From positions 4,774,001 to 4,838,000 of the forward strand of contig NZ_CBDDJZ010000001.1 of assembly GCF_965229915.1 (NCBI RefSeq): 64,000 nt of DNA, written 5' to 3'. The position numbers and the translations under genes were made by a program. This stretch comes from Marinoscillum sp965229915. GTDB lineage: Bacteria > Bacteroidota > Bacteroidia > Cytophagales > Cyclobacteriaceae. The notes beneath the pieces were generated by a model. That model was given only the letters and a program-made list of their open reading frames with translations. It had not been told where the DNA came from and ran no database searches. Shown in pieces: positions 16,946-24,893 of the stretch. Numbering within the stretch: the first letter of the stretch is position 1; the number at the start of each line of letters is the position of its first letter.

Positions 16946-17278
16946 TTACATAAACCCAAGTTCCAACTTAGCTTCCTCAGACATCATGTCGGTCGCATAA
17001 GGAGGGTCAAAAGTGACCTCTACAGTTACATCATTGACACTTTCAAGGGCCTTTACATTCATTTCGATCTCACCAGGAATCTCTTCAGCTGAAGGGCAAG
17101 CTGGTGAAGTCAATGTCATCAAGATATGCACATTGTTCACTGGGAAAATATTGATCTCATAGATCAGACCCAGTTCATATACATCCACCGGAATTTCCGG
17201 ATCGTATACATTTTTGATCGCCCTGACGATTTCTTCTTTCAGAGCAAGATCATTGTTGGTTGTATTTTCTTCTGCCAT
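16946..17278 (-). CDS. SUF-associated DUF59/MIP18-type Fe-S assembly factor
   Basis: 110 residues: IVRAIKNVYDPEIPVDVYEL, then GLIYEINI, MTLTSPACPSAEEIPGEI with the conserved Cys, and VTFDPPYATDMMSEEAKLELG. This is the DUF59 (PaaD/SufT/MIP18) family involved in Fe-S cluster assembly or transfer. It is the last gene of the suf operon, two bases after sufE. In Bacteroidota this gene is regularly annotated 'SUF system Fe-S cluster assembly protein'. Confidence 0.92.
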   Translation of the reverse strand: MAEENTTNNDLALKEEIVRAIKNVYDPEIPVDVYELGLIYEINIFPVNNVHILMTLTSPACPSAEEIPGEIEMNVKALESVNDVTVEVTFDPPYATDMMSEEAKLELGFM

Positions 17279-17280
17279 GA

Positions 17281-17715
17281 TTATGCGTCAGTTTGCGTTT
17301 TAGAACTTAAAGCCAAAGCATAGAGTTTCATTTGCTTGATCATCGCGGCAAAGCCGTTGGATCGCTGCGTACCGATAAATCGATTCATCCCAATGTTTTC
17401 TGGAAACGTGATCTCTGCATTCATAATGTCATCGGCAGACTCACCATCCAGCACTCGAACGAGCAAGCTTACCAGCCCTTTTGTGATGGCCGTATTGCTA
17501 TCTGCTTCAAACCTGATATTACCAGAGTCCTCTGATGCCATCAACCATACTTTAGATTGGCAACCTTTCACGATCGAATCGTCTGTTTTATTGGACTCAT
17601 CCATTTCTGGAAGTTGTTCGCCAAGTTCCATGATGTAGTTGATGGTCATCTCCATGTCTCCATCGAGCATGGAAAATTCCTCTACAATATCCTGTTGCTT
17701 TTCAGCTATACTCAT
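17281..17715 (-). CDS. sufE: SufE sulfur acceptor
   Basis: 144 residues. The catalytic Cys is in SIVKGCQSKVWL (C52), preceded by MDGDMEMTINYIMELGEQLP-type helices and followed by ALVSLLVRVLDGESADDI-like segments of the SufE fold. It takes persulfide sulfur from SufS and passes it to SufBCD. The start overlaps the sufS stop by four bases (ATGA type). Confidence 0.95.
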   Translation of the reverse strand: MSIAEKQQDIVEEFSMLDGDMEMTINYIMELGEQLPEMDESNKTDDSIVKGCQSKVWLMASEDSGNIRFEADSNTAITKGLVSLLVRVLDGESADDIMNAEITFPENIGMNRFIGTQRSNGFAAMIKQMKLYALALSSKTQTDA

Positions 17716-18947
17716 TTTCTAAATTTCTTTACAATGTCAGTAAGTGCTTCTGCAAAAGTCTCTACTTCTTCGATTGTATTGTAAACAGCAAATGATGCTC
17801 TCACCGTTCCATCAATTTGGAAATGATCCATTAGTGGTTGGGTGCAGTGATGTCCTGTCCTTACGGCTATTCCCTTCGCATCCAGCCACATACCAAGGTC
17901 GAAAGGATGCACACCATCAATTAGGAAGGAAATGACACTAGCTTTGTTCTTTGCATTACCAATGGGTTGAAAACCATCAATTCCGAAGAGCAATTCTTTT
18001 CCCTTTTGAAGGAGTACTTGCTCCTGGCTATGGAGGAAATCAAAACCGATTTCGGTCATGAACTCTATTGCTGCCTTGAAAGCCACCACATCGGCAATAT
18101 TGGGTGTCCCTGCCTCAAATTTGTAAGGAATGTCGTTGTAGGAAGTCCCATCAAAAGTCACCTCACGAATCATTTCACCACCACCTTGATAAGGGTCCAT
18201 TTTTTCTAAAAGCTGTCGCTTTCCGTACAAGACACCTACACCTGTCGGGCCGTACATTTTATGTGCAGAGAAAGCCAACCAGTCACAGTTCAAAGCGCGC
18301 ACATCTATCTGATGATGAGGAGCTGCTTGTGCAGCGTCTACCAGCACTTTAGCTCCGACCTCATGAGCCAATTGGATCATTTCAGGAACAGGATTGATCG
18401 TTCCTAAAGAATTAGAAATGTATACAGCTGAGACAATTTTCGTTCGCTCAGACAACAGCGACTCAAATTCATCGATGGAGATCTCGCCATTCGCGTTCAC
18501 TGGAATCACTTTCAATTTGGCTCCGGTTTGCTCACAAACCATTTGCCACGGCACGATATTGCTATGATGCTCCATTCCAGTGATCAGTACTTCATCACCT
18601 TCCTTCAGGAACTTACGTCCATAGGATTGAGCGACCAGATTGATACCTTCACTGGTCCCTTTAGTGAAGATGATTTCTTCTACCTCGTTGGAATTGATGA
18701 ACTGCTGTACCGCTTTTCTTGTCGCTTCAAACCCAGTTGTTGCTCGCTCCGCCAACGTATGAATTCCCCTGTGGATGTTGGCATTATCATTCTGATAATA
18801 ATTCACCAACGCATCAATCACCACTTGCGGAGTTTGAGAAGTAGCCGCATTGTCAAAATAGATCAGCGGCTTTCCATTCACCTCCTGATTTAGAATGGGA
18901 AATTGCTTTCTAATCTCATTCACTGATATGTCAGTGGTGATACTCAT
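17712..18947 (-). CDS. sufS: SufS cysteine desulfurase
   Basis: 411 residues of a PLP-dependent class V aminotransferase fold. It has YFDNAATSQTP at the N-terminus, the PLP lysine in FSAHKMYGPTGVG (K230) and the catalytic Cys in VRTGHHCTQPLM (C368), with the short loop typical of group II (SufS) desulfurases. It releases sulfur from cysteine for Fe-S clusters. It overlaps both neighbours by four bases, so sufD, sufS and sufE are translationally coupled. Confidence 0.97.
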   Translation of the reverse strand: MSITTDISVNEIRKQFPILNQEVNGKPLIYFDNAATSQTPQVVIDALVNYYQNDNANIHRGIHTLAERATTGFEATRKAVQQFINSNEVEEIIFTKGTSEGINLVAQSYGRKFLKEGDEVLITGMEHHSNIVPWQMVCEQTGAKLKVIPVNANGEISIDEFESLLSERTKIVSAVYISNSLGTINPVPEMIQLAHEVGAKVLVDAAQAAPHHQIDVRALNCDWLAFSAHKMYGPTGVGVLYGKRQLLEKMDPYQGGGEMIREVTFDGTSYNDIPYKFEAGTPNIADVVAFKAAIEFMTEIGFDFLHSQEQVLLQKGKELLFGIDGFQPIGNAKNKASVISFLIDGVHPFDLGMWLDAKGIAVRTGHHCTQPLMDHFQIDGTVRASFAVYNTIEEVETFAEALTDIVKKFRK

Positions 18948-20263
18948 TTCAGCTTGTTTAGAATAATTGCTTCTATTTCTTCTTTCACCAGGTCATTTTG
19001 TATCTCACCTAGTGCTTCGTTAGCTACGGCGTTAAGCAACAAAGCTTTGGCATTGGTTTTTTCAATTCCTCTGGATCTTAAATAAAAGATGGCCTCTTCA
19101 TCTAGCTGGCCAGTAGTACATCCATGAGAACACTGCACATCATCAGCCCAAATCTCCAGTTGAGGTTTGGTATTGATTGTTGCGGCATCTGACAGCAAAA
19201 TATTGTTGTTAGCCTGAAACGCATTCGTTTTCTGAGCATCAGGTCTTACATAGATCTTACCATTGAATACGCCTCTGGAGTTTTCATCCAGTATTCCTTT
19301 ATACATCTCGTTGGAGTAGGAGTGAGGCTTCAAATGATCTACTGAAGTATTGTTGTCAACATGAGCTTTGCCGCTCAATTGATACAAGCCGTTCATGTGT
19401 CCTTCACAGTTCTCGGCATCTATGTTGATGTAGATGTTGTTTCTGATCACTGCTGCATTGAAAGAGAATGTATTGGTGTAAAATCGAGAGTCCTTACTTT
19501 GGTGTGCGTAGATTCCTTCCACAGCATACGAGTTGTTCTCATAATTCTGAAGTTTCGTGAACCTCACCTCGGCATTGGCCTCTACTACTGATTCTACAAT
19601 GGCAATATTGAGTGTATTGTTAACTCCAGAGAAGAAAGTCTTTTCGTAAATCCGTGTTCTTGAACCAGAATCACCATACACGAATATACGTGGAAAGACC
19701 ATCGCTTGGGCACTTGATCCATCAATGAACTGGTAGATATAGGTGTTTTTATTGTCAGCGTTTCTTTCAGACTTGATCACCAATCCCTGATTGAAATATG
19801 CCAGGTTCAACGCTGCAAATGGATCAATCTGAGCGCCATTGATCTTGCCTAAGTTCTCTTTGAGTTGAGGGATTTCATTTAAAGCCTGCTCGTCAAGAAC
19901 TCTGATGGTAAGCTCCGATGAAGGGCTTACCACTTGAGAATAGTCCTCAATGAACAAGCCATTGATAAACACCAAGTGGTTCGCATCGGCATCATCATAA
20001 AACTTTGCTTCGTAATCACTCTTTGACAGAGAGGCACTGTTTTCAACCTCCGAAAGGTCAAAGTTCTTCTCTATGATTTTAGTGATTGGCGTGTATTTGT
20101 AAGCCTCACTTTTTCTGGCAGGTAACCCAAGCTTTTTGAAAGTATCGGCACCTTCTTGCTTGATTCCCTTTAAGGTGTTTTGATCAGCATAGTGTTGATC
20201 TAACCAGCCGTCAAAGTTAGCTATGAATTGGTCGTCTATTGTTAGTACTTCACTCATCGTCAA
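18944..20263 (-). CDS. sufD: SufD scaffold subunit
   Basis: 439 residues. The N-terminal helical part (YADQNTLKGIKQEGADTFKK) is followed by the long right-handed beta-helix shared by SufB and SufD. Near the C-terminus are HVDNNTSVDHLKPHSYSNEM and DDVQCSHGCTTGQLDEEAIF, the conserved SufD block. It forms the SufBC2D scaffold and is needed for iron loading. It lies four bases after sufC and overlaps sufS. Confidence 0.96.
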   Translation of the reverse strand: MTMSEVLTIDDQFIANFDGWLDQHYADQNTLKGIKQEGADTFKKLGLPARKSEAYKYTPITKIIEKNFDLSEVENSASLSKSDYEAKFYDDADANHLVFINGLFIEDYSQVVSPSSELTIRVLDEQALNEIPQLKENLGKINGAQIDPFAALNLAYFNQGLVIKSERNADNKNTYIYQFIDGSSAQAMVFPRIFVYGDSGSRTRIYEKTFFSGVNNTLNIAIVESVVEANAEVRFTKLQNYENNSYAVEGIYAHQSKDSRFYTNTFSFNAAVIRNNIYINIDAENCEGHMNGLYQLSGKAHVDNNTSVDHLKPHSYSNEMYKGILDENSRGVFNGKIYVRPDAQKTNAFQANNNILLSDAATINTKPQLEIWADDVQCSHGCTTGQLDEEAIFYLRSRGIEKTNAKALLLNAVANEALGEIQNDLVKEEIEAIILNKLK

Positions 20264-20267
20264 TTAC

Positions 20268-21023
20268 TTATAGTGCAGCTACCTCTTCTTTGATCCAGTC
20301 GTATCCTTTGTTCTCCAGCTCCAGAGCTAGGGATTTGTCACCAGATTTTACAATTTTACCTTGATACAATACGTGGACAAAATCAGGAACTATATAGTCT
20401 AATAATCTTTGGTAGTGAGTCACCACCATGGTGGCATTGTCAGGTCTTTTAAGCTTATTTACTCCATCTGCCACAATCTTCAATGCATCGATATCCAAAC
20501 CTGAATCGGTCTCATCAAGTATGGATAATTTGGGCTCCAACATGGCCATTTGGAAGATTTCATTTCTCTTTTTCTCACCACCAGAGAACCCTTCGTTGAG
20601 TGCTCTGCTAAGCAATGATTGGTCTATATCCACCAACTTCATTTTCTCCTTCATTTCCTTAAGGAATGAAACAGCATCGAGCGCCTTTTGTCCTCTTGCT
20701 TCTCTCGTTTGATTTACAGCAGTCTTCAAAAAGTTGGTTGTAGATACACCAGGGATTTCCACTGGATATTGGAACGCCAGGAAAATGCCCTCGTGAGCTC
20801 GCTCTTCCGGCTCCAGCTCCAACAGATCTTTGCCTTCGAAGGTCACTGAGCCTGCTTCAATTTCATATTCTTCTCTACCGGCAAGTACGGAGGCCAAAGT
20901 ACTTTTACCTGAACCATTTGGTCCCATGATGGCGTGTACTTCACCAGCTTTTACTTCCAGGTTGATACCTTTTAATATGTCCTTGCCTTCTACTGAGGCA
21001 TGAAGATTCTCTATCTTTAACAT
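20268..21023 (-). CDS. sufC: SufC ATPase
   Basis: 251 residues of ABC ATPase. Walker A is GPNGSGKST (34-42), the signature is EGFSGGEKKRNEI, Walker B is LSILDETDSGLDID and the H-loop is VVTHYQRLL. The SufC-typical FLAFQYPVEIPGV stretch after Walker A is present. It drives conformational change of the SufBCD scaffold in the cytoplasm. It starts 22 bases after sufB. Confidence 0.97.
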   Translation of the reverse strand: MLKIENLHASVEGKDILKGINLEVKAGEVHAIMGPNGSGKSTLASVLAGREEYEIEAGSVTFEGKDLLELEPEERAHEGIFLAFQYPVEIPGVSTTNFLKTAVNQTREARGQKALDAVSFLKEMKEKMKLVDIDQSLLSRALNEGFSGGEKKRNEIFQMAMLEPKLSILDETDSGLDIDALKIVADGVNKLKRPDNATMVVTHYQRLLDYIVPDFVHVLYQGKIVKSGDKSLALELENKGYDWIKEEVAAL

Positions 21024-21045
21024 GTTCTATTAAATGACTTTTTTC

Positions 21046-22491
21046 TTATCCAACACTGCCCTCTAGGGTAAGGGCTAACAACTTCTGAGCTTCCACAGCA
21101 AACTCCATCGGCAATTTGCTCATTACCTCCTTTGCAAATCCGTTCACAATCAATGCTACGGCACTTTCTTCATCGATACCTCGCTGCTGGCAGTAGAAGA
21201 TTTGATCTTCACCAATCTTGGAGGTTGTTGCCTCATGCTCTACCTGAGCAGAATTATTCTCCACATCTATGTAGGGGAAGGTGTGTGCACCACATTTGTC
21301 ACCCATCAATAATGAGTCACATTGTGAGAAATTACGAGCGTTTTCAGCACGCTTCATGATGTGCACCTGTCCACGGTAGCTATTTTGCGATTTACCAGCG
21401 GAGATACCTTTGGAGACGATTCGAGATTTGGTGTTTTTACCAATGTGAATCATCTTGGTACCTGTATCTGCTTGCTGGAAGTTGTTAGTAACTGCAACAG
21501 AGTAGAATTCACCTTGAGAATTATCGCCTTTCAAGATACAAGATGGATACTTCCAGGTGACTGCAGATCCAGTTTCTACCTGAGTCCAGCTAATTTTGGA
21601 GTTGTCTCCATCACAGATTCCACGCTTAGTCACAAAGTTGTAGATACCACCTTTACCATTTTTATCTCCTGGGTACCAGTTCTGAACTGTAGAGTACTTT
21701 ACTTCAGCATCTTTTGCCGCATAAATCTCTACCACTGCAGCATGCAGCTGGTTTTCATCTCTTTGTGGAGCGGTGCATCCTTCCAGATAGGACACGTACG
21801 AACCTTCCTCAGCTACGATGAGCGTTCGCTCGAACTGACCTGTATTTGCAGCGTTAATCCGGAAATAAGTAGAAAGCTCCATTGGACATCTCACTCCCGC
21901 TGGTATGTAACAGAAGGAGCCGTCAGAGAAGACTGCCGAGTTCAATGCCGCAAAGTAATTGTCAGTAGATGGAACCACTGATCCCAAATACTTCTTCACC
22001 AACTCTGGATGTTCTTGCACTGCTTCACTGAAACTGCAGAAAATAATACCCAGTTCCGAAAGAGTCTCCTTAAAGGTCGTTGCAACAGATACAGAGTCTA
22101 TAACAGCATCTACAGCTACTCCAGTAAGTCTTTTCTGTTCCGTTAGAGAAATACCAAGACGTTCGAAAGTTTTCAGTAACTCTGGATCTACTTCATCCAG
22201 ACTTTTGGGCTTTTTCTCCTGCTTGGGAGCAGAATAGTATTTGACATCCTGATAGTCGATGGCCGGATATTTTACGTTAGGCCATCTTGGTTCTTTCATC
22301 TCAGTCCAGCGCTTGTAGGCTTTGAGACGCCACTCAAGGAGCCATTCCGGCTCCTCTTTTTTGGCTGAGATGAATCGAATGATATCTTCGTTGATCCCCT
22401 TCGGAGCTTCGTCAGCTTCAAAGTCTACAGACCAACCGTGTTCGTATTCTTTTGAGGTGAATTCCTCTAATATTTGATCGTCTTTGCTCAT
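21046..22491 (-). CDS. sufB: SufB scaffold subunit
   Basis: 481 residues with the SufB hallmarks: WLLEWRLKAYKRW, AVFSDGSFCYIPAGVRCPME, YVSYLEGCTAPQRDENQLHA and GDKCGAHTFPYIDVENNSAQ, plus the C-terminal IFYCQQRGIDEESA. It is the primary Fe-S scaffold of the SUF machine. It is the first suf gene after the promoter region at 22492-22632. Confidence 0.97.
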   Translation of the reverse strand: MSKDDQILEEFTSKEYEHGWSVDFEADEAPKGINEDIIRFISAKKEEPEWLLEWRLKAYKRWTEMKEPRWPNVKYPAIDYQDVKYYSAPKQEKKPKSLDEVDPELLKTFERLGISLTEQKRLTGVAVDAVIDSVSVATTFKETLSELGIIFCSFSEAVQEHPELVKKYLGSVVPSTDNYFAALNSAVFSDGSFCYIPAGVRCPMELSTYFRINAANTGQFERTLIVAEEGSYVSYLEGCTAPQRDENQLHAAVVEIYAAKDAEVKYSTVQNWYPGDKNGKGGIYNFVTKRGICDGDNSKISWTQVETGSAVTWKYPSCILKGDNSQGEFYSVAVTNNFQQADTGTKMIHIGKNTKSRIVSKGISAGKSQNSYRGQVHIMKRAENARNFSQCDSLLMGDKCGAHTFPYIDVENNSAQVEHEATTSKIGEDQIFYCQQRGIDEESAVALIVNGFAKEVMSKLPMEFAVEAQKLLALTLEGSVG

Positions 22492-22513
22492 ATAAGCTTT
22501 TGATTCTTACACT

Positions 22514-22559
22514 AGTGTTTAACAACTTACCGAGCAGTAAGTTTCGCAAAGTAAACACT
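22514..22559. promoter_or_regulatory. Nested dyads in the sufB leader region
   Basis: An outer inverted repeat AGTGTTTA/TAAACACT (22514-22521 and 22552-22559) encloses an inner one ACTTAC/GTAAGT (22525-22530 and 22537-22542). They lie 23-68 bases upstream of the sufB start. On the minus strand a TTACTTTG string (7 of 8 to the Bacteroidota -7 element TAnnTTTG) falls in the outer arm. This could be an operator or an RNA stem in the suf leader; I do not recognise a known IscR or riboswitch motif. Confidence 0.35.
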
Positions 22560-22632
22560 TATTTATATCAGTTCTAAATAAGAATCCAATTAAAGCAACG
22601 ATCTTACCTTATATAGGTATAAGTTCCGCTTA

Positions 22633-23094
22633 TCAGAACTTCAAATGTCGATTCAAGCTCTCTTCCAGAGAGATGAATGTCTCCGTGCGTTCAATTCCTT
22701 CTACCTTCTGAATCTTGTCATGAAGCACATCTTTTAGGTGCTTGGTATCTCGGCAGTGAATCTTGATGAAAATGTTGTAGTTACCAGTGGTGTAATGCAC
22801 TTTCACAATTTCTGGGATGTCCTTCAATTGCTCTACTACTGCGTCATATAAAGATGACTTCTGTAAATAGATCCCCATGAAGCAGGTAACGTCATATCCA
22901 AGTTTGGAATAATCCATCTGAAGAGTAGTGCCTCTAACCACACCCATCTCTTCGAGTTTTTTCATCCGTACGTGTACAGTACCACCTGAAACAAAGACCT
23001 TTTTAGCCACTTCCGTGTATGGAATTTTGGCGTCTTCCATCAATAAATTGAGGATTTTCAGGTCTACATTGTCAATTTCGTAATTTTTACTCAT
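22633..23094 (-). CDS. Lrp/AsnC family transcriptional regulator
   Basis: 153 residues. The N-terminal winged HTH is VDLKILNLLMEDAKIPYTEVAKKVFVS (in two parts) with MKKLEEMGVVRG, and the C-terminal RAM ligand-binding domain contains VHYTTGNYNIFIKIHC. Such proteins sense amino acids or similar effectors. It lies upstream of sufB on the same strand with a 141-base gap; whether it regulates suf is unknown. Confidence 0.93.
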   Translation of the reverse strand: MSKNYEIDNVDLKILNLLMEDAKIPYTEVAKKVFVSGGTVHVRMKKLEEMGVVRGTTLQMDYSKLGYDVTCFMGIYLQKSSLYDAVVEQLKDIPEIVKVHYTTGNYNIFIKIHCRDTKHLKDVLHDKIQKVEGIERTETFISLEESLNRHLKF

Positions 23095-23249
23095 CTCAAA
23101 AAGTCCTATTTTCTAATAATGCAATATTATATATTCAATTTTAAATGACATCTAAATATTTACCAAATTTATTAAAATATTTTTAAAAATATATTCAGTA
23201 TGTTAATTTTGAATCATCAAACAATCGCAAAGACGTTGCGAGCACATAC

Positions 23250-23398
23250 TGTAAGGTGATGAAATTGGCAGACATGCCCTCCTGTCTCGGGGGTGGAGAT
23301 AAGGGATAAATCTCGATCTCACGATAAATTACTCCGGTAATTTATCGTGACCAGAGACTAACTGCTCCGTGGAGGTTCGAATCCTTCCCTTACAGCCA
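23250..23398 (+). tRNA. Leu-type tRNA-like gene, anticodon position reads GUC, giant variable arm
   Basis: Acceptor TGTAAGG pairs perfectly with CCTTACA (23388-23394), followed by G73 and an encoded CCA. The D arm ATG-AAATTGGCAGA-CAT is the class II Leu type. The anticodon stem CCCTC/GGGGG (23277-23281, 23289-23293) holds loop CTGTCTC, so the anticodon (23284-23286) is GTC, an Asp anticodon. The T arm GGAGG-TTCGAAT-CCTTC is canonical. The variable region is 77 nt (23294-23370), against roughly 12-20 in ordinary Leu tRNAs, and contains a perfect 14-bp hairpin (23319-23332/23337-23350). GAGAC at 23354-23358 could pair with the anticodon-loop GTCTC. A terminator follows. It may be a specialised or decayed tRNA; the isotype is unresolved. 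Confidence 0.6.
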
Positions 23399-23450
23399 TC
23401 ATTTTTGGGTTAATGTTGTTTATTGTCCAAAGGACTCCTTTGGAGAATCT

Positions 23451-23486
23451 GGTCGAGGTAGGGGTGCCTCGACCTTTTTCTTTTTA
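23451..23486 (+). terminator. Rho-independent terminator of the tRNA-like transcript
   Basis: GGTCGAGG (23451-23458) pairs perfectly with CCTCGACC (23467-23474), with an 8-nt loop, followed by TTTTTCTTTTT. A smaller inverted repeat CCAAAGG-ACT-CCTTTGG lies just before it. Both are repeated, in altered form, in the two downstream copies. Confidence 0.8.
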
Positions 23487-23994
23487 TAGGCACCAGATCG
23501 TTAACTTGACAACTTTTTTATTTTTTGGTCCTGATCATATCGGATGAAGAATCAATTCTATATATCAATCTTTCATAATTTGTGATTCTACGGATCAATC
23601 CGAAAACCTGTGGTGTAATTGTATTTATTTGAGGACGGGCATTCGTTCATTTTAGGTTTTACAGGCGAAAATTGGATTAACGAATAAATGACTGTCTGAG
23701 CCTTGGATGTTCTCAATTGATAGTGCGCAAACGAAATGGCGAGTTTCTTTTATTCGCCAATTTTTGATTGGAAAAGCGTTAATAAATGAACGCAGCCCCG
23801 GGGCGCGCAGCCTAGATTTTTGCCGGTTCGCCGATGCGACTACTTTTCATCAATGGAAAAGTAGGAGGCCACTACCTTGAAACTCAGAGAAGGTTCAGTG
23901 CATTTAAGAGAAGAAAATTTCAACCCTGTCTCTCAAGTCAATCAGGCTTTAACTAATAAATATGTAAGTCGCCCCACAGAAAAATTGCTTGATC
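23487..23994. other. Gene-free AT-rich spacer with a palindrome
   Basis: I see no credible coding region. Around 23795-23870 the composition turns GC-rich (CCCCGGGGCGCGCAGCC), followed by a perfect hairpin CTACTTTTC/GAAAAGTAG (23840-23848, 23856-23864). This looks like one of the short palindromic intergenic elements common in Bacteroidota genomes. Possible reading frames here have no recognisable protein character. Confidence 0.5.
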
Positions 23995-24216
23995 CCTTCT
24001 CAACTTTCTTAATAATTGTTTTTGTATTAGAAGAACTGCTCCGTGGAGGTTCTGCCGTAGGCATTCCTTCGGAAGAATCCTTCCCTTACAGCCATCATTT
24101 TTGGGTTAATGTTGTTTATTGTCCAAAGGACTCCTTTGGAGAATGCGACCGGCAAGGTCTGGTCGAGGCACCTGTGCCTGGCTACGCGCCCCGAACCTTT
24201 TTCTTTTATTGCCTTT
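23995..24216 (+). repeat. Degenerate copy 1 of the tRNA 3' end plus terminator
   Basis: From ACTGCTCCGTGGAGGTTC onward this copies the tRNA T arm, acceptor 3' strand and downstream flank (TTCCCTTACAGCCATCATTT, TTATTGTCCAAAGGACTCC). The T loop is split after GGAGGTTC by a 22-nt insert containing TGCCgtaGGCA and TTCCttcGGAA. A 14-nt insert follows GGAGAAT, and the terminator loop is replaced by a longer GC-rich segment, though the T run remains. The 5' part (CTTCTCAACTTTCTTAATAA) is shared with copy 2 but not with the tRNA itself. Confidence 0.8.
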
Positions 24217-24262
24217 TGCATTTTCAGGTTCATTTGGAAACACCCAGGTTTCTTGAACTCGA

Positions 24263-24621
24263 CCTTCTCAACTTTCTTAATAATTGCTTTCGTATTAGAA
24301 GAACTGCTCTGTAGAGGTTCTGCCGTAGGCATTCCTTCGGAAGAAATCGATCGAAGGCAGGATGTGCGGCATGGAGGTGCGTAAGAGTAATCCTTCCCTT
24401 AGAGCCATCATTTTTGTGCATGTCTTGACAAACTTGCTTTGTCATGGTCTATGCTGTCAACTTTGTTCGTCAGCATTAATGTTGGTTATTGTCCAAAGGA
24501 CTGCTTTGGAGAATGCGGTATGCTAGGTTTGGACGAGGTATGGCGCACGGCTAGTGGCGCACGGCTAGTGGTTGCATTAGCTACGCCCCGGAACAAGGCG
24601 TCCCCACTTTTTTATTTTAGA
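24263..24621 (+). repeat. Degenerate copy 2 of the tRNA 3' end plus terminator
   Basis: It starts 268 bases after copy 1 with the same leader, has ACTGCTCTGTAGAGGTTC and the same 22-nt T-loop insert, then a further insert of about 40 nt before AATCCTTCCCTTAGAGCC. A hairpin-rich insert (including TGACAAActtgcTTTGTCA) interrupts the flank, and the terminator region holds a perfect tandem 14-mer GGCGCACGGCTAGT at 24542-24555 and 24556-24569. It is more diverged than copy 1. Confidence 0.75.
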
Positions 24622-24843
24622 TAGGTTTTCATATCTGTGCTCCAAGGTTCTGGTTCGGGATCCCGAATTTAGATCTCAGATTTTTCTCTTTTGTAGCGCA
24701 TCTATGAATAATTATGAATATGACACTAAATAAGGCTAAGCATTTAACTTTCAATTCGATTATGCTCGTTGAACTGTGAAGTTAATTACGTTTCACATGC
24801 CATGTTAGGAAAAATCGCAATGTCAGTTCTTTTGTCACTTTTT

Positions 24844-24851
24844 TAGGTTTG
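24844..24851 (+). promoter_or_regulatory. Candidate Bacteroidota -7 element (TAGGTTTG)
   Basis: Exact match to the TAnnTTTG consensus of the Bacteroidota primary sigma factor, 43 bases before the acyl-CoA ligase ATG. No good TTTG -33 element is seen at the right distance, so this is tentative. Confidence 0.35.
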
Positions 24852-24893
24852 AATTGTTGACTTATATTTAACTGAAAAATTCAAATTCCGAAA

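Noticed and set aside
23250..23398. Assignment as an allo-tRNA or a group I intron-containing tRNA
   Set aside because: Known allo-tRNAs are Ser/Cys/Sec-like with unusual acceptor and T stems, whereas this has normal 7-bp and 5-bp stems of Leu type. The extra sequence is in the variable arm and is too short for a group I intron.
23358..24621. CRISPR array or a simple satellite
   Set aside because: Only three copies, with long diverged units and tRNA and terminator content; no regular short repeat and spacer pattern and no cas genes.
23877..24624. Several short reading frames in the repeat field after the tRNA-like gene
   Set aside because: They run through tRNA 3'-end copies, hairpin inserts and terminators, have matching counterparts on both strands and no protein-like pattern.
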